DNA of 64,000 bases from Legionella yabuuchiae (GTDB lineage: Bacteria > Pseudomonadota > Gammaproteobacteria > Legionellales > Legionellaceae), in the NCBI RefSeq assembly GCF_900640115.1, contig NZ_CAAAIW010000008.1:40073-104072 (forward strand). The letters run 5' to 3'. Shown here piece after piece: positions 1 to 10,782 of this stretch. The position numbers and the translations under genes were made by a program. Under the pieces are notes generated by a model. That model worked only from the letters and a program-made list of their open reading frames with translations, did not search any database and was not told the origin of the DNA. Position 1 is the first letter of the stretch. Every line of letters starts with the position of its first letter.

Positions 1-894
1 GTTAATTGTGTGTGACAGCGCTTCTGAAAGTTGATAATGATGACTAATCGCTTTCATTTGTAAGTCATCACTGACAATAATGCCTTTAAACTGCAATTGA
101 TGCCGTAATAAGTTAGTTAATATGGGATAAGATAAGGTCGCTGGTGACCCCGACTGATCTAACTGTTGATTCACCACATGCGCGGTCATCACCATCACTG
201 GAGCCTCATGGTCTTGTAATAAAACTTCATAAGGAATCAATTCCTCTGGCTGGAATGTTTCTGTTACATTCACAAAGCCTTCATGCGTGTCCCCTAGTGC
301 ACTGCCATGGCCTGGGAAATGTTTATAGCAGCAGACCATTCCTTGTTGCTTAAAGGCCTTAACAAATTGACTGGCAGCACGAATAACTGCGGCAGGATCG
401 TTAGAAAAACTTCTTCCTCGTTTGCCAATAATTCCAACCTGATTGTTTAAATCCAAATCAACAACTGGAGCAAAATTAAGATTAAAGCCAAGCGATTTTA
501 AGGTATGTGCCATAATTCCTGCTTCTTGGAATAAAGCATCATCGGAAAGTTTCGCTTGCATCACTGGCGGAATAGTTCTTGCACAATCGTCAATATGTTT
601 CAAACGATCAATGTCGCCTCCCTCGTAATCTAATGCGATAAATAAGGGTAAACGTTCTTGATTATCGTTTGAACCTATGGAGAAATGGAATAATTTTTTA
701 TTAAGAGACTTAATCTGGGATTTATTTTTTAAATTTTTTCCAAATTTCTTGTTAGGAAGATCATAATCAAACAACAACACGCCCCCAATCTCATCCCGTC
801 GTATCCATTGGGCAACGGGACTTGACTCATCAACATCATATCCGTTAAATCCCATGATAAGCATTTGGCCGATCATTTTTCTTAATGTGGTCAA
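1..894 (-). CDS. nagZ: beta-N-acetylhexosaminidase (GH3, NagZ-like), 3' end outside window
   Basis: Glycoside hydrolase family 3 enzyme of the NagZ type, which removes N-acetylglucosamine from recycled peptidoglycan fragments in the cytoplasm. The 298 codons present run off the window edge without a stop. Seen in the translation: the substrate-binding KHFPGHG motif with a following GDTHEG, and the SDDLQM segment that carries the catalytic Asp nucleophile in this family. A first ATG lies at 876, but a TTG at 894 has a GGAG eight bases upstream and is in frame, so I take TTG as the start. The fold reads through cleanly with no frameshift. Confidence 0.88.
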   Translation of the reverse strand, partial: MTTLRKMIGQMLIMGFNGYDVDESSPVAQWIRRDEIGGVLLFDYDLPNKKFGKNLKNKSQIKSLNKKLFHFSIGSNDNQERLPLFIALDYEGGDIDRLKHIDDCARTIPPVMQAKLSDDALFQEAGIMAHTLKSLGFNLNFAPVVDLDLNNQVGIIGKRGRSFSNDPAAVIRAASQFVKAFKQQGMVCCYKHFPGHGSALGDTHEGFVNVTETFQPEELIPYEVLLQDHEAPVMVMTAHVVNQQLDQSGSPATLSYPILTNLLRHQLQFKGIIVSDDLQMKAISHHYQLSEALSHTIN

Positions 895-944
895 TTACAA
901 TACTCCAAGAATGACTTATTTTTAGAACGACTTACCCTAGCTCA

Positions 945-1394
945 TCATTGCGGTGGAACGGGTGGTATTTTAGAAAAGTCGCAGGTACATTTTGAACCAG
1001 CTTGCGGTGGCATGGGCACTTCGGAAAAATCCTTTGGAAAACATAAGTTTATATTCCAAGCCGTTTCATCTCCTGTATGCTGTTCCGGCAAAAACCAGAA
1101 ATGAGCGCCTTGATATTTTTTTCCGCTATCCCCTTCCCAAAATACGGGATTAAATTCCGCTACAAATCCTAATTCTTCTTTAAGTTGACATTCAAACTGC
1201 TGTCTTCCCCAAGTGCTTCCTTCCGGCACAACAATAGTCGCTAACGCTTTACTGTCATTCATCACACTTTGCACGGTTACAGTTACATTATAGTCCTCCC
1301 AGCAACTATCCTTTGCTAAGGTAATAAAGCAAGGAAAGGCCCAAACAGGGGCTGATAAGCCTAAGAACCCTAAACAAGCAATAATTCGATTCAT
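945..1394 (-). CDS. exported Cys-containing protein of unknown function
   Basis: 149 residues beginning with a clear signal peptide (MNRIIACLGFLGLSAPVWA) and probable cleavage after the AxA-like end, giving a periplasmic or secreted protein of about 130 residues. The mature part holds six cysteines (PCF, DSCW, FECQ, LCFP, KCTC), suggesting disulphides, and ends in a proline-rich tail (PPVPPQ). I do not recognise the family. It stands alone between the nagZ-like gene (same strand, about 50 bases downstream) and tRNA-Ser. Codon use and composition match the neighbours. Confidence 0.75.
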   Translation of the reverse strand: MNRIIACLGFLGLSAPVWAFPCFITLAKDSCWEDYNVTVTVQSVMNDSKALATIVVPEGSTWGRQQFECQLKEELGFVAEFNPVFWEGDSGKKYQGAHFWFLPEQHTGDETAWNINLCFPKDFSEVPMPPQAGSKCTCDFSKIPPVPPQ

Positions 1395-1432
1395 AACTCA
1401 TTTCTCTAAAGCGATATAAATAAATTATAATC

Positions 1433-1458
1433 TATACCCGAGATCTTTCAAAATGCGA
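1433..1458. repeat. half-copy of the TATACCC..CAAAATGCGA repeat
   Basis: A single arm of the longer palindrome family seen in full at 2453-2615 and 46779-46884. It reads TATACCCGAGATCTTTCAAA then ATGCGA, with three differences from the arm at 2453. No matching second arm lies nearby. Confidence 0.6.
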
Positions 1459-1474
1459 TAGTTTAAAAAGGCTT

Positions 1475-1518
1475 ATTAAAAAGCTCTGTACCGTACAGAG
1501 CGTACAGAGATTAAATAG
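1475..1518. repeat. short palindrome (26-bp variant) with 9-bp flanking direct repeats
   Basis: Core 1484-1509 starts CTCTGTAC and ends GTACAGAG (an internal GTACAGAG is also present), an 8-bp inverted repeat matching the ends of the 36-bp palindromes at 38688, 40618 and 46974 but lacking their TGACA inner part. The core is bracketed by ATTAAAAAG (1475-1483) and ATTAAATAG (1510-1518), 9-bp direct repeats with one mismatch. Confidence 0.6.
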
Positions 1519-1565
1519 TTGCTGTGATTGATTTTTTGAGTTATTAAGTATATTCTTGCGGCTTC

Positions 1566-1653
1566 GGAGAGGTGGCCGAGCGGTCGAAGGCGCACGCCTG
1601 GAAAGTGTGTATACGGAAACGTATCGAGGGTTCGAATCCCTCTCTCTCCGCCA
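1566..1653 (+). tRNA. tRNA-Ser (anticodon GGA)
   Basis: Acceptor GGAGAGG pairs with TCTCTCC (1643-1649), followed by discriminator G and an encoded CCA (1651-1653). The anticodon stem CACGC/GTGTG encloses the loop CTGGAAA, so the anticodon is GGA, reading UCC and UCU. The long variable arm (built around GTATACGG..CCGTATC-like pairing, TATACGGAAACGTAT) is typical of a class II serine tRNA, and the T-loop TTCGAAT is present. Confidence 0.95.
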
Positions 1654-1680
1654 AATCCTTTTATTTGTCTTTAAAGATTG

Positions 1681-2433
1681 TTAGTCGTTGTAGTGCGGCA
1701 TAACAACTCTGTCTATAAAATCCTTCACAAGCTTATTGGAATAAGGGGTGTTGTGTATTGCGGTGTCAATGATTTGTTGAAGCGATTCATTCCCCTCTAA
1801 ATACCGCATTTGATATCGCGTAATGCGAGTAATCAAATCCTTTTTATCTACTTCAGGGTGAAATTGAAAACAGTATATTGGCTTGTCGATAAACTTAACA
1901 ATGTGGTAAGGACATTGCTCACTAGAAGCCAAATGAATGCAACTCGAAGGGATACTACTAGCCCGCTCTTTATGACCTGAAACAGCCCAGAAGTGCTCTG
2001 GATAATCATAAAGAAGAGGATCATCTTTTGCATCCGGGTACAACTGTATCGAGTATACACCCATTTCCATATTTTCTTTATCCAAAATAACTTTTCCGCC
2101 CAGCTCTTCCATAGCAATTTGAAAACCAAAATATGAAGCTAGCACTGGAATGTTTTTATCGAAACAATAACGAATCAGTTGCTTGCAATGAGGAACAAAA
2201 AGAAAATCTTCAACATTTAGGACGCTAGCATCACTTGAGCCCCCAACGAACAGCACATCATAATCATCAATAATTGAAGGGGGGAAATGAACCATTTTAA
2301 ACGTATTCAATTTTGTAAATTGTTCTTCATGTAACTCGCTAAATTGTACAAATTCGTAAAACTCTTCTAGCATGGTTTCTTCATCTTCGCGAATTTGAAG
2401 GAGTAATACTTTAAGTTGATGTCGTTCTTTCAT
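1681..2433 (-). CDS. class I glutamine amidotransferase-like protein lacking the catalytic Cys
   Basis: 250 residues with the layout of a class I GATase domain: oxyanion-type segment DVLFVGGSSDAS (about 59-70), the nucleophile-elbow segment NIPVLASYFGFQ (94-105), and the His-Glu part of the triad in CFQFHPEVD (H192, E194). In active relatives (GuaA, PuuD or stand-alone GMP synthase-like proteins) the elbow reads G-x-C-x-G-x-Q; here it is A-S-Y-F-G-F-Q, so Cys is replaced by Tyr101. Amide hydrolysis is therefore unlikely. The reading frame is intact and the rest of the fold is conserved, so this looks like a retained pseudoenzyme rather than a decaying gene. No partner synthetase lies beside it. 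Substrate unknown. Confidence 0.8.
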   Translation of the reverse strand: MKERHQLKVLLLQIREDEETMLEEFYEFVQFSELHEEQFTKLNTFKMVHFPPSIIDDYDVLFVGGSSDASVLNVEDFLFVPHCKQLIRYCFDKNIPVLASYFGFQIAMEELGGKVILDKENMEMGVYSIQLYPDAKDDPLLYDYPEHFWAVSGHKERASSIPSSCIHLASSEQCPYHIVKFIDKPIYCFQFHPEVDKKDLITRITRYQMRYLEGNESLQQIIDTAIHNTPYSNKLVKDFIDRVVMPHYND

Positions 2434-2452
2434 GGTAATGAATGCCTATGTC

Positions 2453-2615
2453 TATACCCAAGATACTTCAAAATGCGACTTTTATGCGGATGCTTTTTCC
2501 GCCCAAACCTTGATAAAAGTTCACGATAGAGCCGACTATCACTTGACTTTTCCTAGCGTTTGGACAAAAAAATAATATCGCCTAAAATATCGTATTTTGA
2601 AGTATCTCGGCTATA
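2453..2615. repeat. long palindromic repeat, full copy
   Basis: Arms 2453-2478 (begins TATACCCAAGATACTTCAAA) and 2590-2615 are inverted copies over 26 bases with three mismatches; about 110 bases lie between. The same arms recur at 46779-46884, and diverged at 54263-54339. It fills much of the 370-base gap between the amidotransferase-like gene and the permease. The rest of that gap is AT-rich and should hold the two divergent promoters; I see no gene in it. Confidence 0.75.
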
Positions 2616-2806
2616 GACGTTGCTTAGTTAAGAACTACAAAATCTAGCATAACCTTAGTTGAAGCGAAATCCTGACAAAAATAAATTCATTAACTTGGGA
2701 AATTTATTAGTTCATTTTTTGCAAAATTAATGCAAAAATAGATAGACAAATAATAAAATTATCATACAATTCGCGCACCATATTATTAACCTTTTCTGAG
2801 GGGTCA

Positions 2807-4309
2807 GTGGCAAAGAAAAAACCAATTAACGCATTGCCAGTCAACGATGGCGACTTCCGTCGAGCGTTAAAAACCCGACATGTCCAACTTATTGCTTTAG
2901 GTGGCATTATTGGCTCAGGGTATTTCCTCGGAACCGGTGCAATGGTTCATCAAGTGGGTCCTGCCGTTTTTCTAGCGTATATTCTTGGTGGCTTAATCAT
3001 TTACCTTACCATGTTATGCATGGGAGAGTTGGCTGTTGCTATTCCAATTTCAGGTTCTTTCATTCATTACACTGCTGATTTTATTTCCCCGGCACTTGCC
3101 TGCGGCGTAGGATGGTCTTACTGGCTCAGTTGGGTTGCTTATATTCCGGCCGAGTGCGTAGCCGGCGGAATCATTATGGAGCATTTTACTGGAATTAATG
3201 GATATGTTTGGGCTGTTGGGTTTGGCTTGTTAATTACCTATATTAATTTTGCTAAGGTCGGAACATTTGGTGAAATTGAATTTTGGCTTGCGATCATCAA
3301 GATTTTAGCGTTATTTGGGTTTGTCGCCTTATCTGTGTTTATTTTTTTGGGGGTAATCCACGGACCAAAACCTCATAACATTCTGTGGGGGAAATATATA
3401 TTTGACCAAGGTGGGCTTTTTCCAAATGGTCCAATGGCATTTTTAACCGCCATGGTCCTCCTGCTGGTGAATTATCAAGGTTCAGAAATTATCGGGCTTG
3501 CTGCAGGCGAATCTATTGATCCAGGGCGTATGATTCCAAGCGCTATTCGCAATGTAACGTTTCGTATCATCTTTATCTACATTATTCCTGTGTTTTGTTT
3601 AGTTTTAATCTTTCCTTGGCAAAAAGCCAGCTTAGCCAATTCTGTATTTGCTGAGGCTCTTAATTTCTATGGTCTTAAATGGGCTGGTGCTGCCACAAGT
3701 TTTGTCACTATGACGGCTGCCTTATCCTGTTCAAATTCAGGAGTATATGGCATTGTACGATCCATGCACGCCCTTGCTCAAAGTGGAATGGCTCCTAGAA
3801 AACTGGCAAAACTGAATCGAAACGCAGTTCCCCAAAATGCCGGAATTGTAACCCTGGCTGCAATATGGTTGTTGCTGTTAGCGGGATATTTCTTTGGCCA
3901 GTCTATGCTCTACATCGCCTTATTACTGGTCTCTGGCTTTACAGGCGCCGTGGCTTGGATTTCCTTATGCTGGGCTCAAATTAATTTCCGAAGACGTCTA
4001 ATTGGAGCGGGATATAGCGCCAATGATCTGCATTACAAAACCCCTTGGTCGCCTTATACTGGCATTTTAGCCATAGCCTTAATGATGATTTGCTTGGTAT
4101 TTCTTGCGTTGGATAAAGATCCATCCTACAAGGTTGCTTTTACAATTGGCGTGTTAGGTCTGGTTTTGCCGACAATTATTTATAAAATTGCCGGTTTAGA
4201 TAAAAAACGGCAAGCCCTTGCGGATAAGCGCACTGACTTTGATGATCTGTTTCCCCGAAAAACAACCGTATCAGAGAGTTCAACTTCAGACTATCAGTCC
4301 GCCCAATAA
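2807..4309 (+). CDS. amino acid permease (APC superfamily)
   Basis: 500-residue inner-membrane transporter of the AAT-type APC family (relatives include LysP, GabP, AroP, ProY). The N-terminal motif LKTRHVQLIALGGIIGSGYFLGTG region (around residues 21-44) is the family's first transmembrane signature, and about 12 hydrophobic segments follow. The substrate cannot be told from sequence. The start is GTG at 2807 with a GAGGGG just upstream; the next in-frame Met is well into the protein, so GTG is needed to include the conserved N-terminus. The hydrophilic tail is about 45 residues. Monocistronic by position. Confidence 0.88.
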   Translation: MAKKKPINALPVNDGDFRRALKTRHVQLIALGGIIGSGYFLGTGAMVHQVGPAVFLAYILGGLIIYLTMLCMGELAVAIPISGSFIHYTADFISPALACGVGWSYWLSWVAYIPAECVAGGIIMEHFTGINGYVWAVGFGLLITYINFAKVGTFGEIEFWLAIIKILALFGFVALSVFIFLGVIHGPKPHNILWGKYIFDQGGLFPNGPMAFLTAMVLLLVNYQGSEIIGLAAGESIDPGRMIPSAIRNVTFRIIFIYIIPVFCLVLIFPWQKASLANSVFAEALNFYGLKWAGAATSFVTMTAALSCSNSGVYGIVRSMHALAQSGMAPRKLAKLNRNAVPQNAGIVTLAAIWLLLLAGYFFGQSMLYIALLLVSGFTGAVAWISLCWAQINFRRRLIGAGYSANDLHYKTPWSPYTGILAIALMMICLVFLALDKDPSYKVAFTIGVLGLVLPTIIYKIAGLDKKRQALADKRTDFDDLFPRKTTVSESSTSDYQSAQ

Positions 4310-4369
4310 GCTCATCTGTAGAATAGACTAGGGGCAGTGAACAAAATCGATATTTAGCTTTGAAGTTGA

Positions 4370-6619
<2,250 letters not shown>

Positions 6620-6630
<11 letters not shown>

Positions 6631-6898
6631 TTAAAACCACTTCTACACCACAAAATTCAGCCAAGGCGTATATTGCCTGTGAGGCCCCTAATATTTCTAC
6701 TTGTTTTTTATGTTTTTTTGACAATCGTTTGGCTTCAACCAGTAACGCTAAACCAGCACTGTCACATTTTTTTATGTGCGTTAAATCTAATTTCAACCTA
6801 TTTACTGCCTGATTTACGAGAAGGTCAGATAAACGCTTCAGATTCGTCTGAACGGTATTAAACGTCAGTTCCCCCTCTAAACACAAGGTTTCCACCAT
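6620..6898 (-). CDS. mlaB: MlaB-like STAS domain protein
   Basis: 92 residues forming one STAS domain. The helix-start motif KKCDSAGLALLVEA (around 43-56) carries the Ser-Ala-Gly typical of anti-sigma-antagonist-like folds. In the Mla system MlaB binds the ATPase MlaF on the cytoplasmic side and supports assembly and activity of the MlaFEDB complex. Identity rests mainly on its position directly after mlaC, two bases away, in the mlaFEDCB order. Confidence 0.88.
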
Positions 6899-6900
6899 GA

Positions 6901-7500
6901 TTAGCTCGCCTTAGTTTTCTTCATTTGCGCAATTAATTCAGCCATGTTTGAATTTTGCAGCACCTGGCCGAACTGTGAACGGAAACTTTGTAGAAGACTT
7001 ACACCCTCAACACTTAAATCATAAATCTTCCACTGTCCATTTTTTGACACGAGACTATAGCTTAAAGGAATATTCGGGCCATTACTGCGCACGATGATGC
7101 TGTTTACCCGAACGAAACGGCCATTGAGTGGATCGCGCATTGGTAGAAACTTAACTGTTTCATCTGAATATTCTGAGAGCGGTGTTGCATATGTTCGAAT
7201 AACCAGTTGAGTAAATTCCTGGATAAATTGTTGCTTTTCAGTGTTAGACGCACGATTCCACGCTTGGCGGCCCAAAACAGAACGCGACATGCCCTTTACA
7301 TCAACAATGGGCAATAAATACCGTTTAACCGCGTTATGAATCGCTTGATGATCGTTTTTAAGACTCGCACGGTTCTCTTTTAATGTGTTGGTGATTTTTG
7401 TTGCAGCGCTTTCCAACATGGGAATTGGGGATCCTGCTGCAAACCCAACTTGGCTTGTGGCCAAAGCCAGAAAGACCAATACCATTTTAATTATTTTCAT
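6901..7500 (-). CDS. mlaC: phospholipid-binding periplasmic protein MlaC
   Basis: 199 residues with a signal peptide (MKIIKMVLVFLALATSQVGFA). The mature part is an MlaC/Ttg2D domain that carries a phospholipid between the outer-membrane MlaA complex and the inner-membrane MlaFEDB complex. Seen: DVKGMSRSVLGRQAWNRAS and FTQLVIRTYATPLSEY, family blocks. GGGGGAAG precedes the ATG at good spacing. A 59-base gap separates it from mlaD, the widest inside this operon. Confidence 0.93.
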   Translation of the reverse strand: MKIIKMVLVFLALATSQVGFAAGSPIPMLESAATKITNTLKENRASLKNDHQAIHNAVKRYLLPIVDVKGMSRSVLGRQAWNRASNTEKQQFIQEFTQLVIRTYATPLSEYSDETVKFLPMRDPLNGRFVRVNSIIVRSNGPNIPLSYSLVSKNGQWKIYDLSVEGVSLLQSFRSQFGQVLQNSNMAELIAQMKKTKAS

Positions 7501-7559
7501 ACTTCCCCCTTTTCAATCTGTCGTTCTGAAATCCATTTCAAGGATTACGCTCACTAGAG

Positions 7560-8036
7560 TTATTTTTTAATATTAAACAATAATTGCCCAATTAAGTTTT
7601 CTAGTATGATCGCCTGCTGAGTTCTAGCAATGACATCGCCTTCGCGCAGATAAGGATGCGTATTATCTTCTTCATCCTCAAAGCCAGGAACGATGCTGAT
7701 GTAATTTGACCCTAGCAATCCTTCGGTTAAAATACGAGCGGAGGTATCATCGTAGGGTATTTGTTTATCACGTCGTAAAGCCATCGTCACTTTTGCATTC
7801 AACTGTTCTGGCTGTAATTCGATTTTAGTCACTTCTCCTATTTTCACACCCGCAACCGTCACTGGCGCTCTAACCTTAAGACCGCCAATATCATTGAAAT
7901 CGGCTGTAACTTCATAAACATTAGAGGACTTAAAATCAGACATACCACTCACTCGCAACACCATAATTAATAATGCGAACAATCCCAATAACATAAATAG
8001 ACCTACAGAGATATCAATAAATCGCTGTTTATTCAT
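7560..8036 (-). CDS. mlaD: MCE-domain lipid transport protein MlaD
   Basis: 158 residues: cytoplasmic stub, one transmembrane helix (about 8-28), then a single MCE domain (VYEVTADFNDIGGLKVRAPV onward) that forms the hexameric ring under MlaE. An in-frame ATG exists at 8051, but the ATG at 8036 has GGAGG eight bases upstream, located inside the end of mlaE, and gives the usual MNKQRFIDISVG start, so I use it. The C-terminal tail after the MCE domain is short. Confidence 0.94.
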   Translation of the reverse strand: MNKQRFIDISVGLFMLLGLFALLIMVLRVSGMSDFKSSNVYEVTADFNDIGGLKVRAPVTVAGVKIGEVTKIELQPEQLNAKVTMALRRDKQIPYDDTSARILTEGLLGSNYISIVPGFEDEEDNTHPYLREGDVIARTQQAIILENLIGQLLFNIKK

Positions 8037-8037
8037 T

Positions 8038-8820
8038 TTACCAGCCTCCAATCATCATCGCTGTCAGTAAAAAATCAAACCCCAATACCGCCAGTGATGA
8101 ATAAACCACAGTCCTTGTTGTCGCCTGACTGATTCCCTCTGCCGTTGGGATACATGCAAACCCTTGGAATACCGATATCCATATCACCAAAAATGCAAAC
8201 ACAATGCTTTTAATTATGCCACTTAAGACATCCAAATGAAAATTCACAGCCGATTGCATGTTGGACCAGAAGCTTCCTGAGTCTACTCCTAACCAATCGA
8301 CGCCAATAAAATAACCGCCATACACGGCTACGGCTGAGAAAATTAACGTCAAAACGGGTAGTGCGATTAGGCCTGCAAGAAATCTTGGGTAAATAATACG
8401 ACCTAGGGGATCTATTCCCATCATATCCATGCTATCAATTTGCTCAGTAGCCTTCATTAATCCAATTTCAGCAGTCAATGCCGATCCAGCTCGTCCTGCA
8501 AATAATAACGCAGCGATTACTGGACCAAGTTCTCGCACAATACTTAATGCCAATAATTGCCCTAGTTGGCTACCTGCACCAAACTTTTCAAGTGTATTAT
8601 ATCCCTGCAGGCCGACAACACCGCCAATAAATAAAGCGGAAACAACAATAATTAAACAAGATAAAACGCCAACATAATATAATTGAGTGCGCAACGAAGG
8701 CCAAAGGCGCACAATATCAGGCTTTCTAAACAGAACGTGCAATAAAAATGCCCCAGAGTTTCCTACCATTTGGAGCGTAGTAAGACTGCTCTGGCCAAAG
8801 CGCGCAATCAGATCAAGCAT
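8038..8820 (-). CDS. mlaE: ABC transporter permease MlaE
   Basis: 260-residue inner-membrane permease of the MlaFEDB phospholipid transporter. The family signature is clear: ELGPVIAALLFAGRAGSALTAEIG in part, followed by EQIDSMDMMGIDP. About five to six hydrophobic segments. An upstream in-frame ATG at 8874 would overlap mlaF by 60 bases; the ATG at 8820 overlaps the mlaF stop (ATGCTTGA) and has GAGGAG at correct spacing, so it is the better start. Confidence 0.94.
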   Translation of the reverse strand: MLDLIARFGQSSLTTLQMVGNSGAFLLHVLFRKPDIVRLWPSLRTQLYYVGVLSCLIIVVSALFIGGVVGLQGYNTLEKFGAGSQLGQLLALSIVRELGPVIAALLFAGRAGSALTAEIGLMKATEQIDSMDMMGIDPLGRIIYPRFLAGLIALPVLTLIFSAVAVYGGYFIGVDWLGVDSGSFWSNMQSAVNFHLDVLSGIIKSIVFAFLVIWISVFQGFACIPTAEGISQATTRTVVYSSLAVLGFDFLLTAMMIGGW

Positions 8821-9610
8821 CAAGTAGCTCCTCGGTGTAAGGACGTGCTGGGTAGTGAAAAGGAACAACTCCATCGGCTAGTCCATGAATAAATTGATGA
8901 ACATGTGGATCCGAAGACGCTTGTAATTCCGCGGGTGAACCCTGGCCGATGAGGTTTCCTTCTGAGATCAAATAGACATAATCCGCGATAGAACAAGTCT
9001 CATTCACATCATGAGATACAATGATCGTGGTCGTTTTTAACAATTGATTTAAGCGCTTAATTAATCGAACCAGGACTCCCATAGCAATTGGATCCTGGCC
9101 TGTGAATGGCTCATCATACATCATAAGCTCAGGATCAAGAACAATGGTTCTCGCTAATGCGACTCGCCTAGCCATGCCTCCGGATAACATATCGGGCATA
9201 AAATTAGCGGCTCCGCGTAACCCAACTGCTTCAAGTTTCATTAACACAATATCTCGTAACATCGCTTCGCTAAGATTGGTATGTTCTCTTAAAGGAAACG
9301 CGACGTTATCAAAAACAGACAAATGGGTAAATAAAGCGCTGCTTTGAAACAGCAAGCCCATTTTTTTTCGAATTGAATAAAGCTTTTTTCTAGGCAATTG
9401 ATGAATATTGCATCCATCAACCATTATTTCGCCAGAGCTTGGACATAGTAAGCCTCCAATTAAACGAAGCAACGTGGTTTTCCCACTTCCACTTGGTCCC
9501 ATAATCGCTGTGATTTTCCCACGTTGAACTGCTATATCAACGCCGTTAAAAATGACACGCTTATTTCGAGAAAACGATAAGCTTTTGATTTCAACAAAGT
9601 TATCCGCCAT
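8813..9610 (-). CDS. mlaF: ABC transporter ATP-binding protein MlaF
   Basis: 265-residue ATPase of the Mla phospholipid transporter. Walker A GPSGSGKTTLL (about 39-49), ABC signature LSGGMARRVALAR, Walker B LMMYDEPFTGQDP and the H-loop IIVSHDVNET are all present. First gene of the minus-strand run mlaF-E-D-C-B-ibaG-murA-NIF3, with overlaps or tiny gaps almost throughout, so it is probably one transcript starting in the 9611-9819 gap, back to back with kdsD. Confidence 0.95.
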   Translation of the reverse strand: MADNFVEIKSLSFSRNKRVIFNGVDIAVQRGKITAIMGPSGSGKTTLLRLIGGLLCPSSGEIMVDGCNIHQLPRKKLYSIRKKMGLLFQSSALFTHLSVFDNVAFPLREHTNLSEAMLRDIVLMKLEAVGLRGAANFMPDMLSGGMARRVALARTIVLDPELMMYDEPFTGQDPIAMGVLVRLIKRLNQLLKTTTIIVSHDVNETCSIADYVYLISEGNLIGQGSPAELQASSDPHVHQFIHGLADGVVPFHYPARPYTEELLDA

Positions 9611-9819
9611 GGAATTATTCCAATAATGATTTGTATAAACTGTAAATTCTGACTGCGCGAATTATATTATATACCCTTATCCAAAATTTTTGCGAGAAAG
9701 GACGATTTATAAGTTAAAAATATATAAATCCCAGATTAAAGCGCCACTAGCTCCTGACTCCTGACTCCTGGCTTCTAATATGTTAAAATGGAATTCTTCC
9801 ACATTGGACTTAATAGCCT

Positions 9820-10782
9820 ATGAACTTTTGCAAACTGGGACTCGCGGTTATAGAAAGCGAAGCGAGCGCGGTTTTTGAATTAACTCAGCGCATTGATGAA
9901 CATTTTGAACGAGCTTGTGAACTTATGCTCTCTTGCACAGGACGTGTGGTCGTAACCGGCATGGGGAAATCAGGCCATATCGGCAATAAAATTGCCGCCA
10001 CCTTAGCAAGCACTGGAACACCCGCTTTCTTCATGCATCCTGGAGAAGCCAGTCATGGCGATCTAGGCATGATTACCCGCCAAGATGTCGTTATTGCTAT
10101 TTCAAACTCCGGCAACACCGCCGAAATTGTTTTATTACTTCCTCTTTTGAAACGACTTGAAGTTCCATTGATTGTTTTAAGTGGAAACCCAGACTCAGTT
10201 CTTGCCAAAGCAGCCAATGTTTCTATCGATTTATCCATTAAATCAGAGGCGTGTCCTCTTGGACTAGCACCAACAACCAGCACAACGGTATCGTTAGTTA
10301 TGGGAGATGCCTTAGCCATCGCGCTGCTGCAGGCACGAGGGTTTACCGCGGAAGATTTTGCCTTATCGCATCCCTCAGGAACATTGGGTAAACGATTGTT
10401 GCTACGTGTCGATGAGATTAGCCATAAGGGAGATGAATTGCCTGTAATATCCGAACAAGTCACTGTGGCTGAAGCATTAATCGAAGTTACTGCTAAAAAA
10501 CTTGGCATGACTTGTGTTACCGATGAACAAGGTTATCTTTGCGGTGTCTATACCGATGGTGATGTTCGAAGAACATTAACCAAACAGTTGGATATCAATA
10601 CGACAAGACTCACAGATGTTATGACTCGATCGTGTCGCACGATTCAACCCGATTTTTTAGCAGCCGAAGCCTTGGCCATCATGCAAAAATATAGTATTAC
10701 GTCTCTGGTAATTGTTACTGAAGACAATCGCCCCTATGGGGTCATTCATTTACATGATTTATTAAACGCTGGTGTATATTAG
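9820..10782 (+). CDS. kdsD: arabinose-5-phosphate isomerase
   Basis: KdsD converts ribulose-5-phosphate to arabinose-5-phosphate, the entry to KDO for the LPS core. 320 residues: SIS domain (about 35-170; GMGKSGHIGNKIAATLASTG, HPGEASHGDLG, ISNSGNTAE) and two CBS domains (about 205-320). Full length and undamaged. First of kdsD-kdsC-lptC-lptA-lptB; the next gene starts directly after its stop codon. A weak promoter-like TTAAAAT lies about 35 bases upstream of the ATG. Confidence 0.95.
   Translation: MNFCKLGLAVIESEASAVFELTQRIDEHFERACELMLSCTGRVVVTGMGKSGHIGNKIAATLASTGTPAFFMHPGEASHGDLGMITRQDVVIAISNSGNTAEIVLLLPLLKRLEVPLIVLSGNPDSVLAKAANVSIDLSIKSEACPLGLAPTTSTTVSLVMGDALAIALLQARGFTAEDFALSHPSGTLGKRLLLRVDEISHKGDELPVISEQVTVAEALIEVTAKKLGMTCVTDEQGYLCGVYTDGDVRRTLTKQLDINTTRLTDVMTRSCRTIQPDFLAAEALAIMQKYSITSLVIVTEDNRPYGVIHLHDLLNAGVY

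Noticed and set aside
1566..1653. tRNA-Ser as an integration site of an island
   Set aside because: No duplicated tRNA 3' end and no integrase lie nearby.
2707..2907. Minus-strand 66-codon frame over the permease start
   Set aside because: It overlaps the clear N-terminus of the permease and has no ribosome site or familiar sequence.
9751..9775. CTCCTGA tandem repeats upstream of kdsD
   Set aside because: Only three imperfect 7-base units in an intergenic gap; no sign of function, and too short to be judged.
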